NCBI GenBank assembly: GCA_030268105.1
Contig: BSDZ01000033.1
Span: 631,501-695,500 of the forward strand
Direction of reading: 5' to 3'
DNA from: Volvox africanus
Lineage: Eukaryota > Chlorophyta > Chlorophyceae > Chlamydomonadales > Volvocaceae
DNA length: 64,000 nucleotides
Shown: positions 36,939-50,340 of the stretch, piece by piece
Position numbering within the stretch: position 1 is the stretch's first letter
Layout of the letters: every line of letters starts with the position of its first letter
Made by a program: the position numbers and the translations under genes
Notes under the pieces: model-generated
What the model was told of the DNA's origin: nothing
The model's input: the letters and a program-made list of their open reading frames with translations, nothing else
Database searches by the model: none

Positions 36939-39900
36939 CGTGGTTATTAAGAAAAGAGGGACTCAAGACACCTAGAGCGGAACTAAAGGCTCTGAGGCCT
37001 GATGGTGACCGTGACCATGGCCGTAGTAGCACCAAGGGGCGGTGACTGGCTGAATAGCGCGGCACTTTACATTACGAATGTTAGGGCTCTCGTGAGAGAT
37101 GTCCGGTGTGGTGGCTTGCAGGTGGCTGCTGCGGCTTAGGCGTGATGTTAGGCTGGGGTTTGCAGGTTTGGTTAGCTTTCTCATGTACATGTTTGTTTTC
37201 GGGCACCCCCAGTTTTGTATGTGATATTCTGTGTTCTTTTTATCGTACCTAAGGCTTCATGCAGTGGAGGGGGAGGGGCTGTGGAGGTTTAAACAGCTGG
37301 TGGGCAGTCGGACTTCATCAAGTGGTATTCATAGTCAGTGAGACTCCCAACTGCACACATGGTATTTGTGCCTAGCATTTAGTCACTTAGCTATGTGATA
37401 TTCTGTGTTCTTTTTATCGTACCTAAGGCTTCATGCAGTGGAGGGGGAGGGGCTGTGGAGGTTTAAACAGCTGGTGGGCAGTCGGACTTCATCAAGTGGT
37501 ATTCATAGTCAGTGAGACTCCCAACTGCACACATGGTATTTGTGCCTAGCATTTAGTCACTTAGCTATGTGATATTCTGTGTTCTTTTTATCGTACCTAA
37601 GGCTTCATGCAGTGGAGGGGGAGGGGCTGTGGAGGTTTAAACAGCTGGTGGGCAGTCGGACTTCATCAAGTGGTATTCATAGTCAGTGAGACTCCCAACT
37701 GCACACATGGTATTTGTGCCTAGCATTTAGTCACTTAGCTATGTGATATTCTGTGTTCTTTTTATCGTACCTAAGGCTTCATGCAGTGGAGGGGGAGGGG
37801 CTGTGGAGGTTTAAACAGCTGGTGGGCAGTCGGACTTCATCAAGTGGTATTCATAGTCAGTGAGACTCCCAACTGCACACATGGTATTTGTGCCTAGCAT
37901 TTAGTCACTTAGCTATGTGATATTCTGTGTTCTTTTTATCGTACCTAAGGCTTCATGCAGTGGAGGGGGAGGGGCTGTGGAGGTTTAAACAGCTGGTGGG
38001 CAGTCGGACTTCATCAAGTGGTATTCATAGTCAGTGAGACTCCCAACTGCACACATGGTATTTGTGCCTAGCATTTAGTCACTTAGCTATGTGATATTCT
38101 GTGTTCTTTTTATCGTACCTAAGGCTTCATGCAGTGGAGGGGGAGGGGCTGTGGAGGTTTAAACAGCTGGTGGGCAGTCGGACTTCATCAAGTGGTATTC
38201 ATAGTCAGTGAGACTCCCAACTGCACACATGGTATTTGTGCCTAGCATTTAGTCACTTAGCTGTCATAGACCTGATATAGTTTTAGTTGCATAGTTTCTT
38301 ATCTGCCATTCATTAGTGGACCCTAACCAATAGGAGCGTGTCAAACGTGTTTGTTAGTGGATCTGAACCCTAGATGGTTGTCAACTGTTCATCATTGGAT
38401 TCTATCCGATAGGAGCTTGTGAACCGTGTTTGTTAATGGATCTGATTAATGAGCTATTTAACATCCTTCTCAAGTGATTAGGCTGGTGTCATAATCTGCC
38501 ATGACGACATGGCATGTGACCAGTTTATTTACAGGGGACTCTCAACTAGACATGCCTGGGACAGCACAAAGGGGGAGGGCATGCGTGCCTCTGTGGGCGT
38601 GTGTGTGCATATGCGTGTGTGCGCATGCATGTGCTGCAGGCATGTGCAATACCATGGTGTTCGAGCCTCGCAGTTGCTCACGAGTGGACGAGCAAGCAGC
38701 AGGCCTCTCCGTGACACCACATGTAAATCGTGCGATGCCTGGATGACCCTTTTTGAGTGTCTCAGTCTCCCCCTGAAGCAGAACAGAGGGGTGCTTTTTA
38801 GGTGTTACACTGTGGGCGACTTGTTCTGAAAACTTGGGAGAACTGTTTGGATTTTACTCCGCATGGAGAGCTGTATCTCCATGCAGCGCTGCACAGCCAA
38901 ATTGCATTTTACTGCAGCAGGCTCTCACTAAGGTGTATGTATGTTCATACAAGGGTTCAACAATCGTTGGCATTATGACATTATGGTGCCCCAACTTGGG
39001 CGTCCATGCCCATCATGGAGATGGCACCGGAAGGCCTTCGGCGTGCTCCATCTTTATTAATTTCAGGACACGTGATAGTGTACGGCAAGCTACCGTGGGC
39101 CACAGTCCAGTGGTCGCATTATGTAAGGAATTTCAGGACTTTAGATTCCCTACTATGGGGAAGACCAGTACTATACAAGGTGATAACCTTGCGCTCTTGG
39201 GGCCTCCGAACCGGTATTGGTGAAACACACACTTGTGCGGTGTTGATGTCTTTGAGCTTACGCGAGCTCAATTGTACCAATTGAAATTACAGTTCAATAG
39301 GAGCTCAAGAAATCCTTTGCGATGAACCTACGTAATCTGTTGTTCCAATGTACGGCCCGAAGCCACGAACAGCGGACCGATTATGGTAATACGGGGTTCT
39401 TATCGCCACACGGAAGCGCCCCTACATTGCCATTCAAATTACTTTGCTTCAGTGTTACAACCGGATAAAGGAAAGCTGTGAAACCTTCGCCTTTAGACCT
39501 GATTATGCTCCGTCGCTCTACATAACCATAGCCCACCCTGTGTGACCCATTAACATCCTAACTAGTTATTTTAAAACCATTTTCCATAATTGCTTTCGAA
39601 TTCCTTAGAGAGACTCCAAAGAACAGGCTTTGGCCTGTCAACACAACCGTTTGCCTCTAGACAAAACCTTAGTGTCGTTTATTGAGTAATACATCTCAAC
39701 GATTTGCTTAGCGATAGTGCTTCATTGGACGCTTCGATTACCGGCTCCTTGACCACGACCCGGCTGTCCAGGCGTCAGCCATGATCTCGCTGTTGGTGAA
39801 ACTGGGCTTCAAGCCTAAGGATCGTGCTTATGAGAGGATCGACACAATCTCGGACACCAACAGCACCGCTAACGATAATGACAGCGTTATGAGCAACAGC

Positions 39901-42431
39901 AGCTGCCTAAATGGCAAAGCTGTAGAGCAGCCTGCAGGTGGAGTGGTCGTCACTCCTTTGCGTGAACTAATGAAGAAGTTTAGCCGCAAGTGGATTCCGA
40001 CAGAAAAGGTGAATTCGTGTTGCTGTCTTTCCTGATGTTCAGTTCTAAGTAAGGCCAACTCCCATCAAGCCTGCCTTTCGTCGTCGTTTATGTTTTCTTC
40101 GATTCCGTCTTTTTTCGGTCATTCCGTGACATCCCATCCCTTCCACCTTTTCTGTCGCAGCCTCTTCAGCGGTTCGGGAAGCTCGAGGGCGAAGAATCCT
40201 TGACGTTGCAGGAGCGGTTGTCCGCGCGGCGCCTGCAAATAGCTGAGAAGGGGACTCTGCTTAAGGTCCTGCTATCCTGGGTGAGTTTGAGCTGATCAGG
40301 AGTTTGCTCCAGCAGTGGTGATGGGTGTTGAGATGCCTTGGGGGTCGCTTGTCTGACAGTCGCTCGATGTGATTGGGCCATGCGCCGACCCGCACCGCTT
40401 GCTGACTATCGACCAACGTGTCGACCCCCCGTCTTTTGCGTGCGCACAACAGAAGGGCGCGCCCGAGAATCTTCACCAGGCCGGAGCCCAACTGGAAGCC
40501 CAGCCAGTTCCAGCAGCGCAGCAGGTGGTGGGTCAGACCTGACGCCTGAGGGGGTTCCGGGGAGGAGGTCGCCTTTCTCATACCAGTGCGCGGCTTGTGC
40601 TGCACTGTGTTGGTTGCAAAGTGCCTGCAGGAAAGCGCTTCTCAGGGGAGGCGAATGGGGAACATGGTTTCCGAGGGGAGGGGAGACGGACGGAGGGAGT
40701 TGCCCGAGGGTGGACACGGGGGTGGGCTCATCATACATGTCGTTATTTTGTCGTCGTTCAGATGTCGCCGAAACTAATTTGTGTACATGCGCTTGTGTTT
40801 GGACGTCCAATACCCCCTCGGAAACACATCAAGATGCTTTCCGTGATGCAGATGTTCCATGTCTACGCACGTAAACGGTGCACTAACTGATGAAAAAGCT
40901 TTTTTGTGTGTCTCGTTCTCTGCCAGCAGGAGCCGCAGCTGGAGAGTGAGGAGAACAACGTGCAGCAATGCGCGGGTGGCGTGATGGCCCCGTCGGGGTT
41001 GGCGGGAGCAGCGGCGGCCATTGAGCTAGCATATCAGCGGTAGGTGCAGTGTATAACTAGGTGTACGGCGGAGTGACGTGGTAGTGCGTGGCGGTCTGAG
41101 TACGTGGCGGCAAATGCATGAAGGCGTACGTGTTTCGGATGTGCGACTTCCTGTTTACCCGAAACCCACAATGCTGGGATCTCTTGCTTACACCTGCAAC
41201 CCCACCCATGCCTTTTCCATACAGGTTGGACGAGACCACCGAAGCTGAGGGCTTCGAGGGCTTCCAAGTCCAGGTGCGTGGGCAAGAAGTCATCGAAGCA
41301 ACATAGTCTTATGTATACAAAACCCGACAACTGCTGGATGTTCGCTCTTTTATCTGCAGGTGTCAGATTTGATTTCGCAACTCGAGAAGCTGAGGTCGGG
41401 GGCCGCCATGATGGAGGCCAGGAAGGGGGGCCTTTCCGGGGCCTCTACAGACCTGCAGGGCAGCAGCATCACTGCCAAATTTGCCATCATCCCTGCCGCC
41501 AGCTGTCCTGCTATGGGCGCCACGAGTCCGCCTTCTGCAGTCGAAGTCGCAGATGCTGGTGCCGCTTCCATTTTCATCAACAAGGCTGCGCAGCAACCCC
41601 AGGAGTTGTACCAACCCCTGGAGCTCACGCAGCCACCAAAACCGCACCCGAAAACCCCAGAGCGGCGTCTGCCCCCTGAGGCACGGAACTGGGGTCTGCA
41701 GGACTGCCGGTCCTGGGCGGGGGAGCAGCATTGGTCGTCCTGGGCGGAGGTTCAGGCGTTTACCAAGACGCTTGAGCCGACCCTAGCAGAAGCCATTCGT
41801 GAAGCAAGTAAGTCTGGTGGTGTGCACGTCGCGCTCCATCTCATGCTAGCTAGGTGCATGGTTGTCATTGAGGGGTTGTCATTGTGTGAGGGGTTGTGAA
41901 AAGACACCCCTGAGTCTAGGTCTGCTGACTGGTTTGGCTCCCAAGTATCCTGTTCTATCTGCTGACTCAGCAGGCAGTGGGCCTTGCCACCTGCTGTCTG
42001 CCTGCACATCTAAGCGCAGCCCACCTTACATTAATTGATTTCTGGCACAGAGACGTTCGCTCTCCCCCACACACTTTGCCCTCTTTAGGCCTCGAGCACA
42101 ATCCACTTGTTGCCTTCGGGAAGGAGCAGGCGGCAGCTCCAGCAATTTCCTATGTGCAGCTCAAGCTGATGGAGCTTTGTGGCTCCAATCGTTGGGGGAC
42201 GGCGTCCATCAAGGCCGCCTCGCTTGAGGGGCCCCGCAAGAGGCGCCCTTTCTTGGCGGCCTTCCTAAGGGCTGCCAAGGGAATCACAGAGCCGTGTGTT
42301 CAGCGTGGGGGCATTCGGCTCTGGTCGAGCTGGGGCGGTTTTGCAGGAAGTGCACGCACTGATATGTACCTACTACCCTCCTTGCTAGCTAGCCGGATTG
42401 CTAGATGGTCATCTCGAGCCATCGATTTTGT
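36884..42431 (+). repeat. Array unit 8 (5548 bp, six minisatellite copies, long intron 3)
   Basis: Differs from units 3 and 4 by one missing A near 38838 and by one extra G (near 40711) and one extra A (near 40894-40898) in intron 3. It also has A at base 6 of the first minisatellite copy, and the TGG at 42322-42324. Confidence 0.95.
37219..38262 (+). repeat. 174-bp minisatellite, 6 copies (unit 8)
   Basis: Six copies. Unlike in units 1-7, the first copy also begins ATGTGA, so it matches the internal copies. Confidence 0.97.
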
Positions 42432-42486
42432 TTGCCAAGTCGTGATGCTTAGCGTTGTTAAACACTGCACCCTTAATCGACGGTGA
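39781..42486 (+). CDS. Array gene, copy 8: stop codon lost, ~474-residue product predicted
   Basis: Exons 39781-40008, 40161-40280, 40453-40524, 40930-41039, 41225-41273, 41360-41807 and 42089-42486. The first 420 codons match copy 1. The normal TGA is TGG (42322-42324), so the frame runs 54 residues further and stops at 42484-42486, inside the next unit. The extension begins WSSWGGF and ends TLNRR. It contains several basic residues and a moderately hydrophobic stretch, and resembles no known domain. Copy 7 has the same change. Confidence 0.75.
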
Positions 42487-42765
42487 CGTGGTTATTAAGA
42501 AAAGAGGGACTCAAGACACCTAGAGCGGAACTAAAGGCTCTGAGGCCTGATGGTGACCGTGACCATGGCCGTAGTAGCACCAAGGGGCGGTGACTGGCTG
42601 AATAGCGCGGCACTTTACATTACGAATGTTAGGGCTCTCGTGAGAGATGTCCGGTGTGGTGGCTTGCAGGTGGCTGCTGCGGCTTAGGCGTGATGTTAGG
42701 CTGGGGTTTGCAGGTTTGGTTAGCTTTCTCATGTACATGTTTGTTTTCGGGCACCCCAGTTTTGT

Positions 42766-43460
42766 ATGTGATATTCTGTGTTCTTTTTATCGTACCTAAG
42801 GCTTCATGCAGTGGAGGGGGAGGGGCTGTGGAGGTTTAAACAGCTGGTGGGCAGTCGGACTTCATCAAGTGGTATTCATAGTCAGTGAGACTCCCAACTG
42901 CACACATGGTATTTGTGCCTAGCATTTAGTCACTTAGCTATGTGATATTCTGTGTTCTTTTTATCGTACCTAAGGCTTCATGCAGTGGAGGGGGAGGGGC
43001 TGTGGAGGTTTAACAGCTGGTGGGCAGTCGGACTTCATCAAGTGGTATTCATAGTCAGTGAGACTCCCAACTGCACACATGGTATTTGTGCCTAGCATTT
43101 AGTCACTTAGCTATGTGATATTCTGTGTTCTTTTTATCGTACCTAAGGCTTCATGCAGTGGAGGGGGAGGGGCTGTGGAGGTTTAAACAGCTGGTGGGCA
43201 GTCGGACTTCATCAAGTGGTATTCATAGTCAGTGAGACTCCCAACTGCACACATGGTATTTGTGCCTAGCATTTAGTCACTTAGCTATGTGATATTCTGT
43301 GTTCTTTTTATCGTACCTAAGGCTTCATGCAGTGGAGGGGGAGGGGCTGTGGAGGTTTAAACAGCTGGTGGGCAGTCGGACTTCATCAAGTGGTATTCAT
43401 AGTCAGTGAGACTCCCAACTGCACACATGGTATTTGTGCCTAGCATTTAGTCACTTAGCT
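42766..43460 (+). repeat. 174-bp minisatellite, 4 copies (unit 9)
   Basis: The first copy begins ATGTGA, as in unit 8. The second copy lacks one A, turning the otherwise constant GTTTAAAC into GTTTAAC near 43012, so the array is 695 bases rather than 696. Confidence 0.97.
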
Positions 43461-44979
43461 GTCATAGACCTGATATAGTTTTAGTTGCATAGTTTCTTAT
43501 CTGCCATTCATTAGTGGACCCTAACCAATAGGAGCGTGTCAAACGTGTTTGTTAGTGGATCTGAACCCTAGATGGTTGTCAACTGTTCATCATTGGATTC
43601 TGACCGATAGGAGCTTGTGAACCGTGTTTGTTAATGGATCTGATTAATGAGCTATTTAACATCCTTCTCAAGTGATTAGGCTGGTGTCATAATCTGCCAT
43701 GACGACATGGCATGTGACCAGTTTATTTACAGGGGACTCTCAACTAGACATGCCTGGGACAGCACAAAGGGGGAGGGCATGCGTGCCTCTGTGGGCGTGT
43801 GTGTGCATATGCGTGTGTGCGCATGCATGTGCTGCAGGCATGTGCAATACCATGGTGTTCGAGCCTCGCAGTTGCTCACGAGTGGACGAGCAAGCAGCTG
43901 GCCTCTCCGTGACACCACATGTAAATCGTGCGATGCCTGGATGACCCTTTTTGAGTGTCTCAGTCTCCCTCTGAAGCAGAACAGAGAGGTGCTTTATAGG
44001 TGTTACACTGTGGGCGACTTGTTCTGAAAACTTGGGAAGAACTGTTTGGATTTTACTCTGCATGGAGAGCTGTATCTCCATGCAGCGCTGCACAGCCAAA
44101 TTGCATTTTACTGCAGCAGGCTCTCACTAAGGTGTATGTATGTTCATACAAGGGTTCAACAATCGTTGGCATTATGACATTATGGTGCCCCAACTTGGGC
44201 GTCCATGCCCATCATGGAGATGGCACCGGAAGGCCTTCGGCGTGCTCCATCTTTATTAATTTCAGGACACGTGATAGTGTACGGCAAGCTACCGTGGGCC
44301 ACAGTCCAGTGGTCGCATTATGTAAGGAATTTCAGGACTTTAGATTCCCTACTATGGGGAAGACCAGTACTATACAAGGTGATAACCTTGCGCTCTTGGG
44401 GCCTCCGAACCGGTATTGGTGAAACACACACTTGTGCGGTGTTGATGTCTTTGAGCTTACGCGAGCTCAATTGTACCAATTGAAATTACAGTTCAATAGG
44501 AGCTCAAGAAATCCTTTGCGATGAACCTACGTAATCTGTTGTTCCAATGTACGGCCCGAAGCCACGAACAGCGGACCGATTATGGTAATACGGGGTTCTT
44601 ATCGCCACACGGAAGCGCCCCTACATTGCCATTCAAATTACTTTGCTTCAGTGTTACAACCGGATAAAGGAAAGCTGTGAAACCTTCGCCTTTAGACCTG
44701 ATTATGCTCCGTCGCTCTACATAACCATAGCCCACCCTGTGTGACCCATTAACATCCTAACTAGTTATTTTAAAACCATTTTCCATAATTGCTTTCGAAT
44801 TCCTTAGAGAGACTCCAAAGAACAGGCTTTGGCCTGTCAACACAACCGTTTGCCTCTAGACAAAACCTTAGTGTCGTTTATTGAGTAATACATCTCAACG
44901 ATTTGCTTAGCGATAGTGCTTCATTGGACGCTTCGATTACCGGCTCCTTGACCACGACCCGGCTGTCCAGGCGTCAGCC

Positions 44980-47509
44980 ATGATCTCGCTGTTGGTGAAA
45001 CTGGGCTTCAAGCCTAAGGATCGTGCTTATGAGAGGATCGACACAATCTCGGACACCAACAGCACCGCTAACGATAATGACAGCGTTATGAGCAACAGCA
45101 GCTGCCTAAATGGCAAAGCTGTAGAGCAGCCTGCAGGTGGAGTGGTCGTCACTCCTTTGCGTGAACTAATGAAGAAGTTTAGCCGCAAGTGGATTCCGAC
45201 AGAAAAGGTGAATTCGTGTTGCTGTCTTTCCTGATGTTCAGTTCTAAGTAAGGCCAACTCCCATCAAGCCTGCCTTTCGTCGTCGTTATGTTTTCTTCGA
45301 TTCCGTCTTTTTTCGGTCATTCCGTGACATCCCATCCCTTCCACCTTTTCTGTCGCAGCCTCTTCAGCGGTTCGGGAAGCTCGAGGGCGAAGAATCCTTG
45401 ACGTTGCAGGAGCGGTTGTCCGCGCGGCGCCTGCAAATAGCTGAGAAGGGGACTCTGCTTAAGGTCCTGCTATCCTGGGTGAGTTGAGCTGATCAGGAGT
45501 TTGCTCCAGCAGTGGTGATGGGTGTTGAGATGCCTTGGGGGTCGCTTGTCTGACAGTCGCTCGATGTGATTGGGCCATGCGCCGACCCGCACCGCTTGCT
45601 GACTATCGACCAACGTGTCGACCCCCCGTCTTTTGCGTGCGCACAACAGAAGGGCGCGCCCGAGAATCTTCACCAGGCCGGAGCCCAACTGGAAGCCCAG
45701 CCAGTTCCAGCAGCGCAGCAGGTGGTGGGTCAGACCTGACGCCTGAGGGGGTTCCGGGGAGGAGGTCGCCTTTCTCATACCAGTGCGCGGCTTGTGCTGC
45801 ACTGTGTTGGTTGCAAAGTGCCTGCAGGAAAGCGCTTCTCAGGGGAGGCGAATGGGGAACATGGTTTCCGAGGGGAGGGGAGACGGACGGAGGGAGTTGC
45901 CCGAGGGGTGGGCTCATCATACATGTCGTTATTTTGTCGTCGTTCAGATGTCGCCGAAACTAATTTGTGTACATGCGCTTGTGTTTGGACGTCCAATACC
46001 CCCTCGGAAACACATCAAGATGCTTTCCGTGATGCAGATGTTCCATGTCTACGCACGTAAACGGTGCACTAACTGATGAAAAGCTTTTTTGTGTGTCTCG
46101 TTCTCTGCCAGCAGGAGCCGCAGCTGGAGAGTGAGGAGAACAACGTGCAGCAATGCGCGGGTGGCGTGATGGCCCCGTCGGGGTTGGCGGGAGCAGCGGC
46201 GGCCATTGAGCTAGCATATCAGCGGTAGGTGCAGTGTATAACTAGGTGTACGGCGGAGTGACGTGGTAGTGCGTGGCGGTCTGAGTACGTGGCGGCAAAT
46301 GCATGAAGGCGTACGTGTTTCGGATGTGCGACTTCCTGTTTACCCGAAACCCACAATGCTGGGATCTCTTGCTTACACCTGCAACCCCACCCATGCCTTT
46401 TCCATACAGGTTGGACGAGACCACCGAAGCTGAGGGCTTCGAGGGCTTCCAAGTCCAGGTGCGTGGGCAAGAAGTCATCGAAGCAACATAGTCTTATGTA
46501 TACAAAACCCGACAACTGCTGGATGTTCGCTCTTTTATCTGCAGGTGTCAGATTTGATTTCGCAACTCGAGAAGCTGAGGTCGGGGGCCGCCATGATGGA
46601 GGCCAGGAAGGGGGGCCTTTCCGGGGCCTCTACAGACCTGCAGGGCAGCAGCATCACTGCCAAATTTGCCATCATCCCTGCCGCCAGCTGTCCTGCTATG
46701 GGCGCCACGAGTCCGCCTTCTGCAGTCGAAGTCGCAGATGCTGGTGCCGCTTCCATTTTCATCAACAAGGCTGCGCAGCAACCCCAGGAGTTGTACCAAC
46801 CCCTGGAGCTCACGCAGCCACCAAAACCGCACCCGAAAACCCCAGAGCGGCGTCTGCCCCCTGAGGCACGGAACTGGGGTCTGCAGGACTGCCGGTCCTG
46901 GGCGGGGGAGCAGCATTGGTCGTCCTGGGCGGAGGTTCAGGCGTTTACCAAGACGCTTGAGCCGACCCTAGCAGAAGCCATTCGTGAAGCAAGTAAGTCT
47001 GGTGGTGTGCACGTCGCGCTCCATCTCATGCTAGCTAGGTGCATGGTTGTCATTGAGGGGTTGTCATTGTGTGAGGGGTTGTGAAAAGACACCCCTGAGT
47101 CTAGGTCTGCTGACTGGTTTGGCTCCCAAGTATCCTGTTCTATCTGCTGACTCAGCAGGCAGTGGGCCTTGCCACCTGCTGTCTGCCTGCACATCTAAGC
47201 GCAGCCCACCTTACATTAATTGATTTCTGGCACAGAGACGTTCGCTCTCCCCCACACACTTTGCCCTCTTTAGGCCTCGAGCACAATCCACTTGTTGCCT
47301 TCGGGAAGGAGCAGGCGGCAGCTCCAGCAATTTCCTATGTGCAGCTCAAGCTGATGGAGCTTTGTGGCTCCAATCGTTGGGGGACGGCGTCCATCAAGGC
47401 CGCCTCGCTTGAGGGGCCCCGCAAGAGGCGCCCTTTCTTGGCGGCCTTCCTAAGGGCTGCCAAGGGAATCACAGAGCCGTGTGTTCAGCGTGGGGGCATT
47501 CGGCTCTGA
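44980..47509 (+). CDS. Array gene, copy 9
   Basis: Exons 44980-45207, 45359-45478, 45650-45721, 46115-46224, 46410-46458, 46545-46992 and 47274-47509. Coding sequence is intact and the stop is TGA. Intron 1 lacks one T (about 45288). Intron 2 lacks one T just after its donor (about 45485), leaving the GTGAGT hexamer itself intact. Confidence 0.8.
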
Positions 47510-47951
47510 TCGAGCTGGGGCGGTTTTGCAGGAAGTGCACGCACTGATATGTACCTACTACCCTCCTTGCTAGCTAGCCGGATTGCTAGATGGTCATCTC
47601 GAGCCATCGATTTTGTTTGCCAAGTCGTGATGCTTAGCGTTGTTAAACACTGCACCCTTAATCGACGGTGACGTGGTTATTAAGAAAAGAGGGACTCAAG
47701 ACACCTAGAGCGGAACTAAAGGCTCTGAGGCCTGATGGTGACCGTGACCATGGCCGTAGTAGCACCAAGGGGCGGTGACTGGCTGAATAGCGCGGCACTT
47801 TACATTACGAATGTTAGGGCTCTCGTGAGAGATGTCCGGTGTGGTGGCTTGCAGGTGGCTGCTGCGGCTTAGGCGTGATGTTAGGCTGGGGTTTGCAGGT
47901 TTGGTTAGCTTTCTCATGTACATGTTTGTTTTCGGGCACCCCCAGTTTTGT

Positions 47952-48821
47952 ATGTGGTATTCTGTGTTCTTTTTATCGTACCTAAGGCTTCATGCAGTGG
48001 AGGGGGAGGGGCTGTGGAGGTTTAAACAGCTGGTGGGCAGTCGGACTTCATCAAGTGGTATTCATAGTCAGTGAGACTCCCAACTGCACACATGGTATTT
48101 GTGCCTAGCATTTAGTCACTTAGCTATGTGATATTCTGTGTTCTTTTTATCGTACCTAAGGCTTCATGCAGTGGAGGGGGAGGGGCTGTGGAGGTTTAAA
48201 CAGCTGGTGGGCAGTCGGACTTCATCAAGTGGTATTCATAGTCAGTGAGACTCCCAACTGCACACATGGTATTTGTGCCTAGCATTTAGTCACTTAGCTA
48301 TGTGATATTCTGTGTTCTTTTTATCGTACCTAAGGCTTCATGCAGTGGAGGGGGAGGGGCTGTGGAGGTTTAAACAGCTGGTGGGCAGTCGGACTTCATC
48401 AAGTGGTATTCATAGTCAGTGAGACTCCCAACTGCACACATGGTATTTGTGCCTAGCATTTAGTCACTTAGCTATGTGATATTCTGTGTTCTTTTTATCG
48501 TACCTAAGGCTTCATGCAGTGGAGGGGGAGGGGCTGTGGAGGTTTAAACAGCTGGTGGGCAGTCGGACTTCATCAAGTGGTATTCATAGTCAGTGAGACT
48601 CCCAACTGCACACATGGTATTTGTGCCTAGCATTTAGTCACTTAGCTATGTGATATTCTGTGTTCTTTTTATCGTACCTAAGGCTTCATGCAGTGGAGGG
48701 GGAGGGGCTGTGGAGGTTTAAACAGCTGGTGGGCAGTCGGACTTCATCAAGTGGTATTCATAGTCAGTGAGACTCCCAACTGCACACATGGTATTTGTGC
48801 CTAGCATTTAGTCACTTAGCT
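47952..48821 (+). repeat. 174-bp minisatellite, 5 copies (unit 10)
   Basis: Five copies. The ATGTGG form returns in the first copy. Confidence 0.97.
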
Positions 48822-50340
48822 GTCATAGACCTGATATAGTTTTAGTTGCATAGTTTCTTATCTGCCATTCATTAGTGGACCCTAACCAATAGGAGCGTGT
48901 CAAACGTGTTTGTTAGTGGATCTGAACCCTAGATGGTTGTCAACTGTTCATCATTGGATTCTATCCGATAGGAGCTTGTGAACCGTGTTTGTTAATGGAT
49001 CTGATTAATGAGCTATTTAACATCCTTCTCAAGTGATTAGGCTGGTGTCATAATCTGCCATGACGACATGGCATGTGACCAGTTTATTTACAGGGGACTC
49101 TCAACTAGACATGCCTGGGACAGCACAAAGGGGGAGGGCATGCGTGCCTCTGTGGGCGTGTGTGTGCATATGCGTGTGTGCGCATGCATGTGCTGCAGGC
49201 ATGTGCAATACCATGGTGTTCGAGCCTCGCAGTTGCTCACGAGTGGACGAGCAAGCAGCAGGCCTCTCCGTGACACCACATGTAAATCGTGCGATGCCTG
49301 GATGACCCTTTTTGAGTGTCTCAGTCTCCCCCTGAAGCAGAACAGAGGGGTGCTTTTTAGGTGTTACACTGTGGGCGACTTGTTCTGAAAACTTGGGAAG
49401 AACTGTTTGGATTTTACTCCGCATGGAGAGCTGTATCTCCATGCAGCGCTGCACAGCCAAATTGCATTTTACTGCAGCAGGCTCTCACTAAGGTGTATGT
49501 ATGTTCATACAAGGGTTCAACAATCGTTGGCATTATGACATTATGGTGCCCCAACTTGGGCGTCCATGCCCATCATGGAGATGGCACCGGAAGGCCTTCG
49601 GCGTGCTCCATCTTTATTAATTTCAGGACACGTGATAGTGTACGGCAAGCTACCGTGGGCCACAGTCCAGTGGTCGCATTATGTAAGGAATTTCAGGACT
49701 TTAGATTCCCTACTATGGGGAAGACCAGTACTATACAAGGTGATAACCTTGCGCTCTTGGGGCCTCCGAACCGGTATTGGTGAAACACACACTTGTGCGG
49801 TGTTGATGTCTTTGAGCTTACGCGAGCTCAATTGTACCAATTGAAATTACAGTTCAATAGGAGCTCAAGAAATCCTTTGCGATGAACCTACGTAATCTGT
49901 TGTTCCAATGTACGGCCCGAAGCCACGAACAGCGGACCGATTATGGTAATACGGGGTTCTTATCGCCACACGGAAGCGCCCCTACATTGCCATTCAAATT
50001 ACTTTGCTTCAGTGTTACAACCGGATAAAGGAAAGCTGTGAAACCTTCGCCTTTAGACCTGATTATGCTCCGTCGCTCTACATAACCATAGCCCACCCTG
50101 TGTGACCCATTAACATCCTAACTAGTTATTTTAAAACCATTTTCCATAATTGCTTTCGAATTCCTTAGAGAGACTCCAAAGAACAGGCTTTGGCCTGTCA
50201 ACACAACCGTTTGCCTCTAGACAAAACCTTAGTGTCGTTTATTGAGTAATACATCTCAACGATTTGCTTAGCGATAGTGCTTCATTGGACGCTTCGATTA
50301 CCGGCTCCTTGACCACGACCCGGCTGTCCAGGCGTCAGCC

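Larger units (their letters stand above)
42432..47616 (+). repeat. Array unit 9 (5185 bp, four minisatellite copies, short intron 3)
   Basis: Four single-base losses explain its length: near 42755, near 43012, about 45288 and about 45485. Substitutions are at 43602-43603, 43899, 43970, 43987, 43996 and 44059. All lie within about 460 bases of spacer. Confidence 0.95.
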
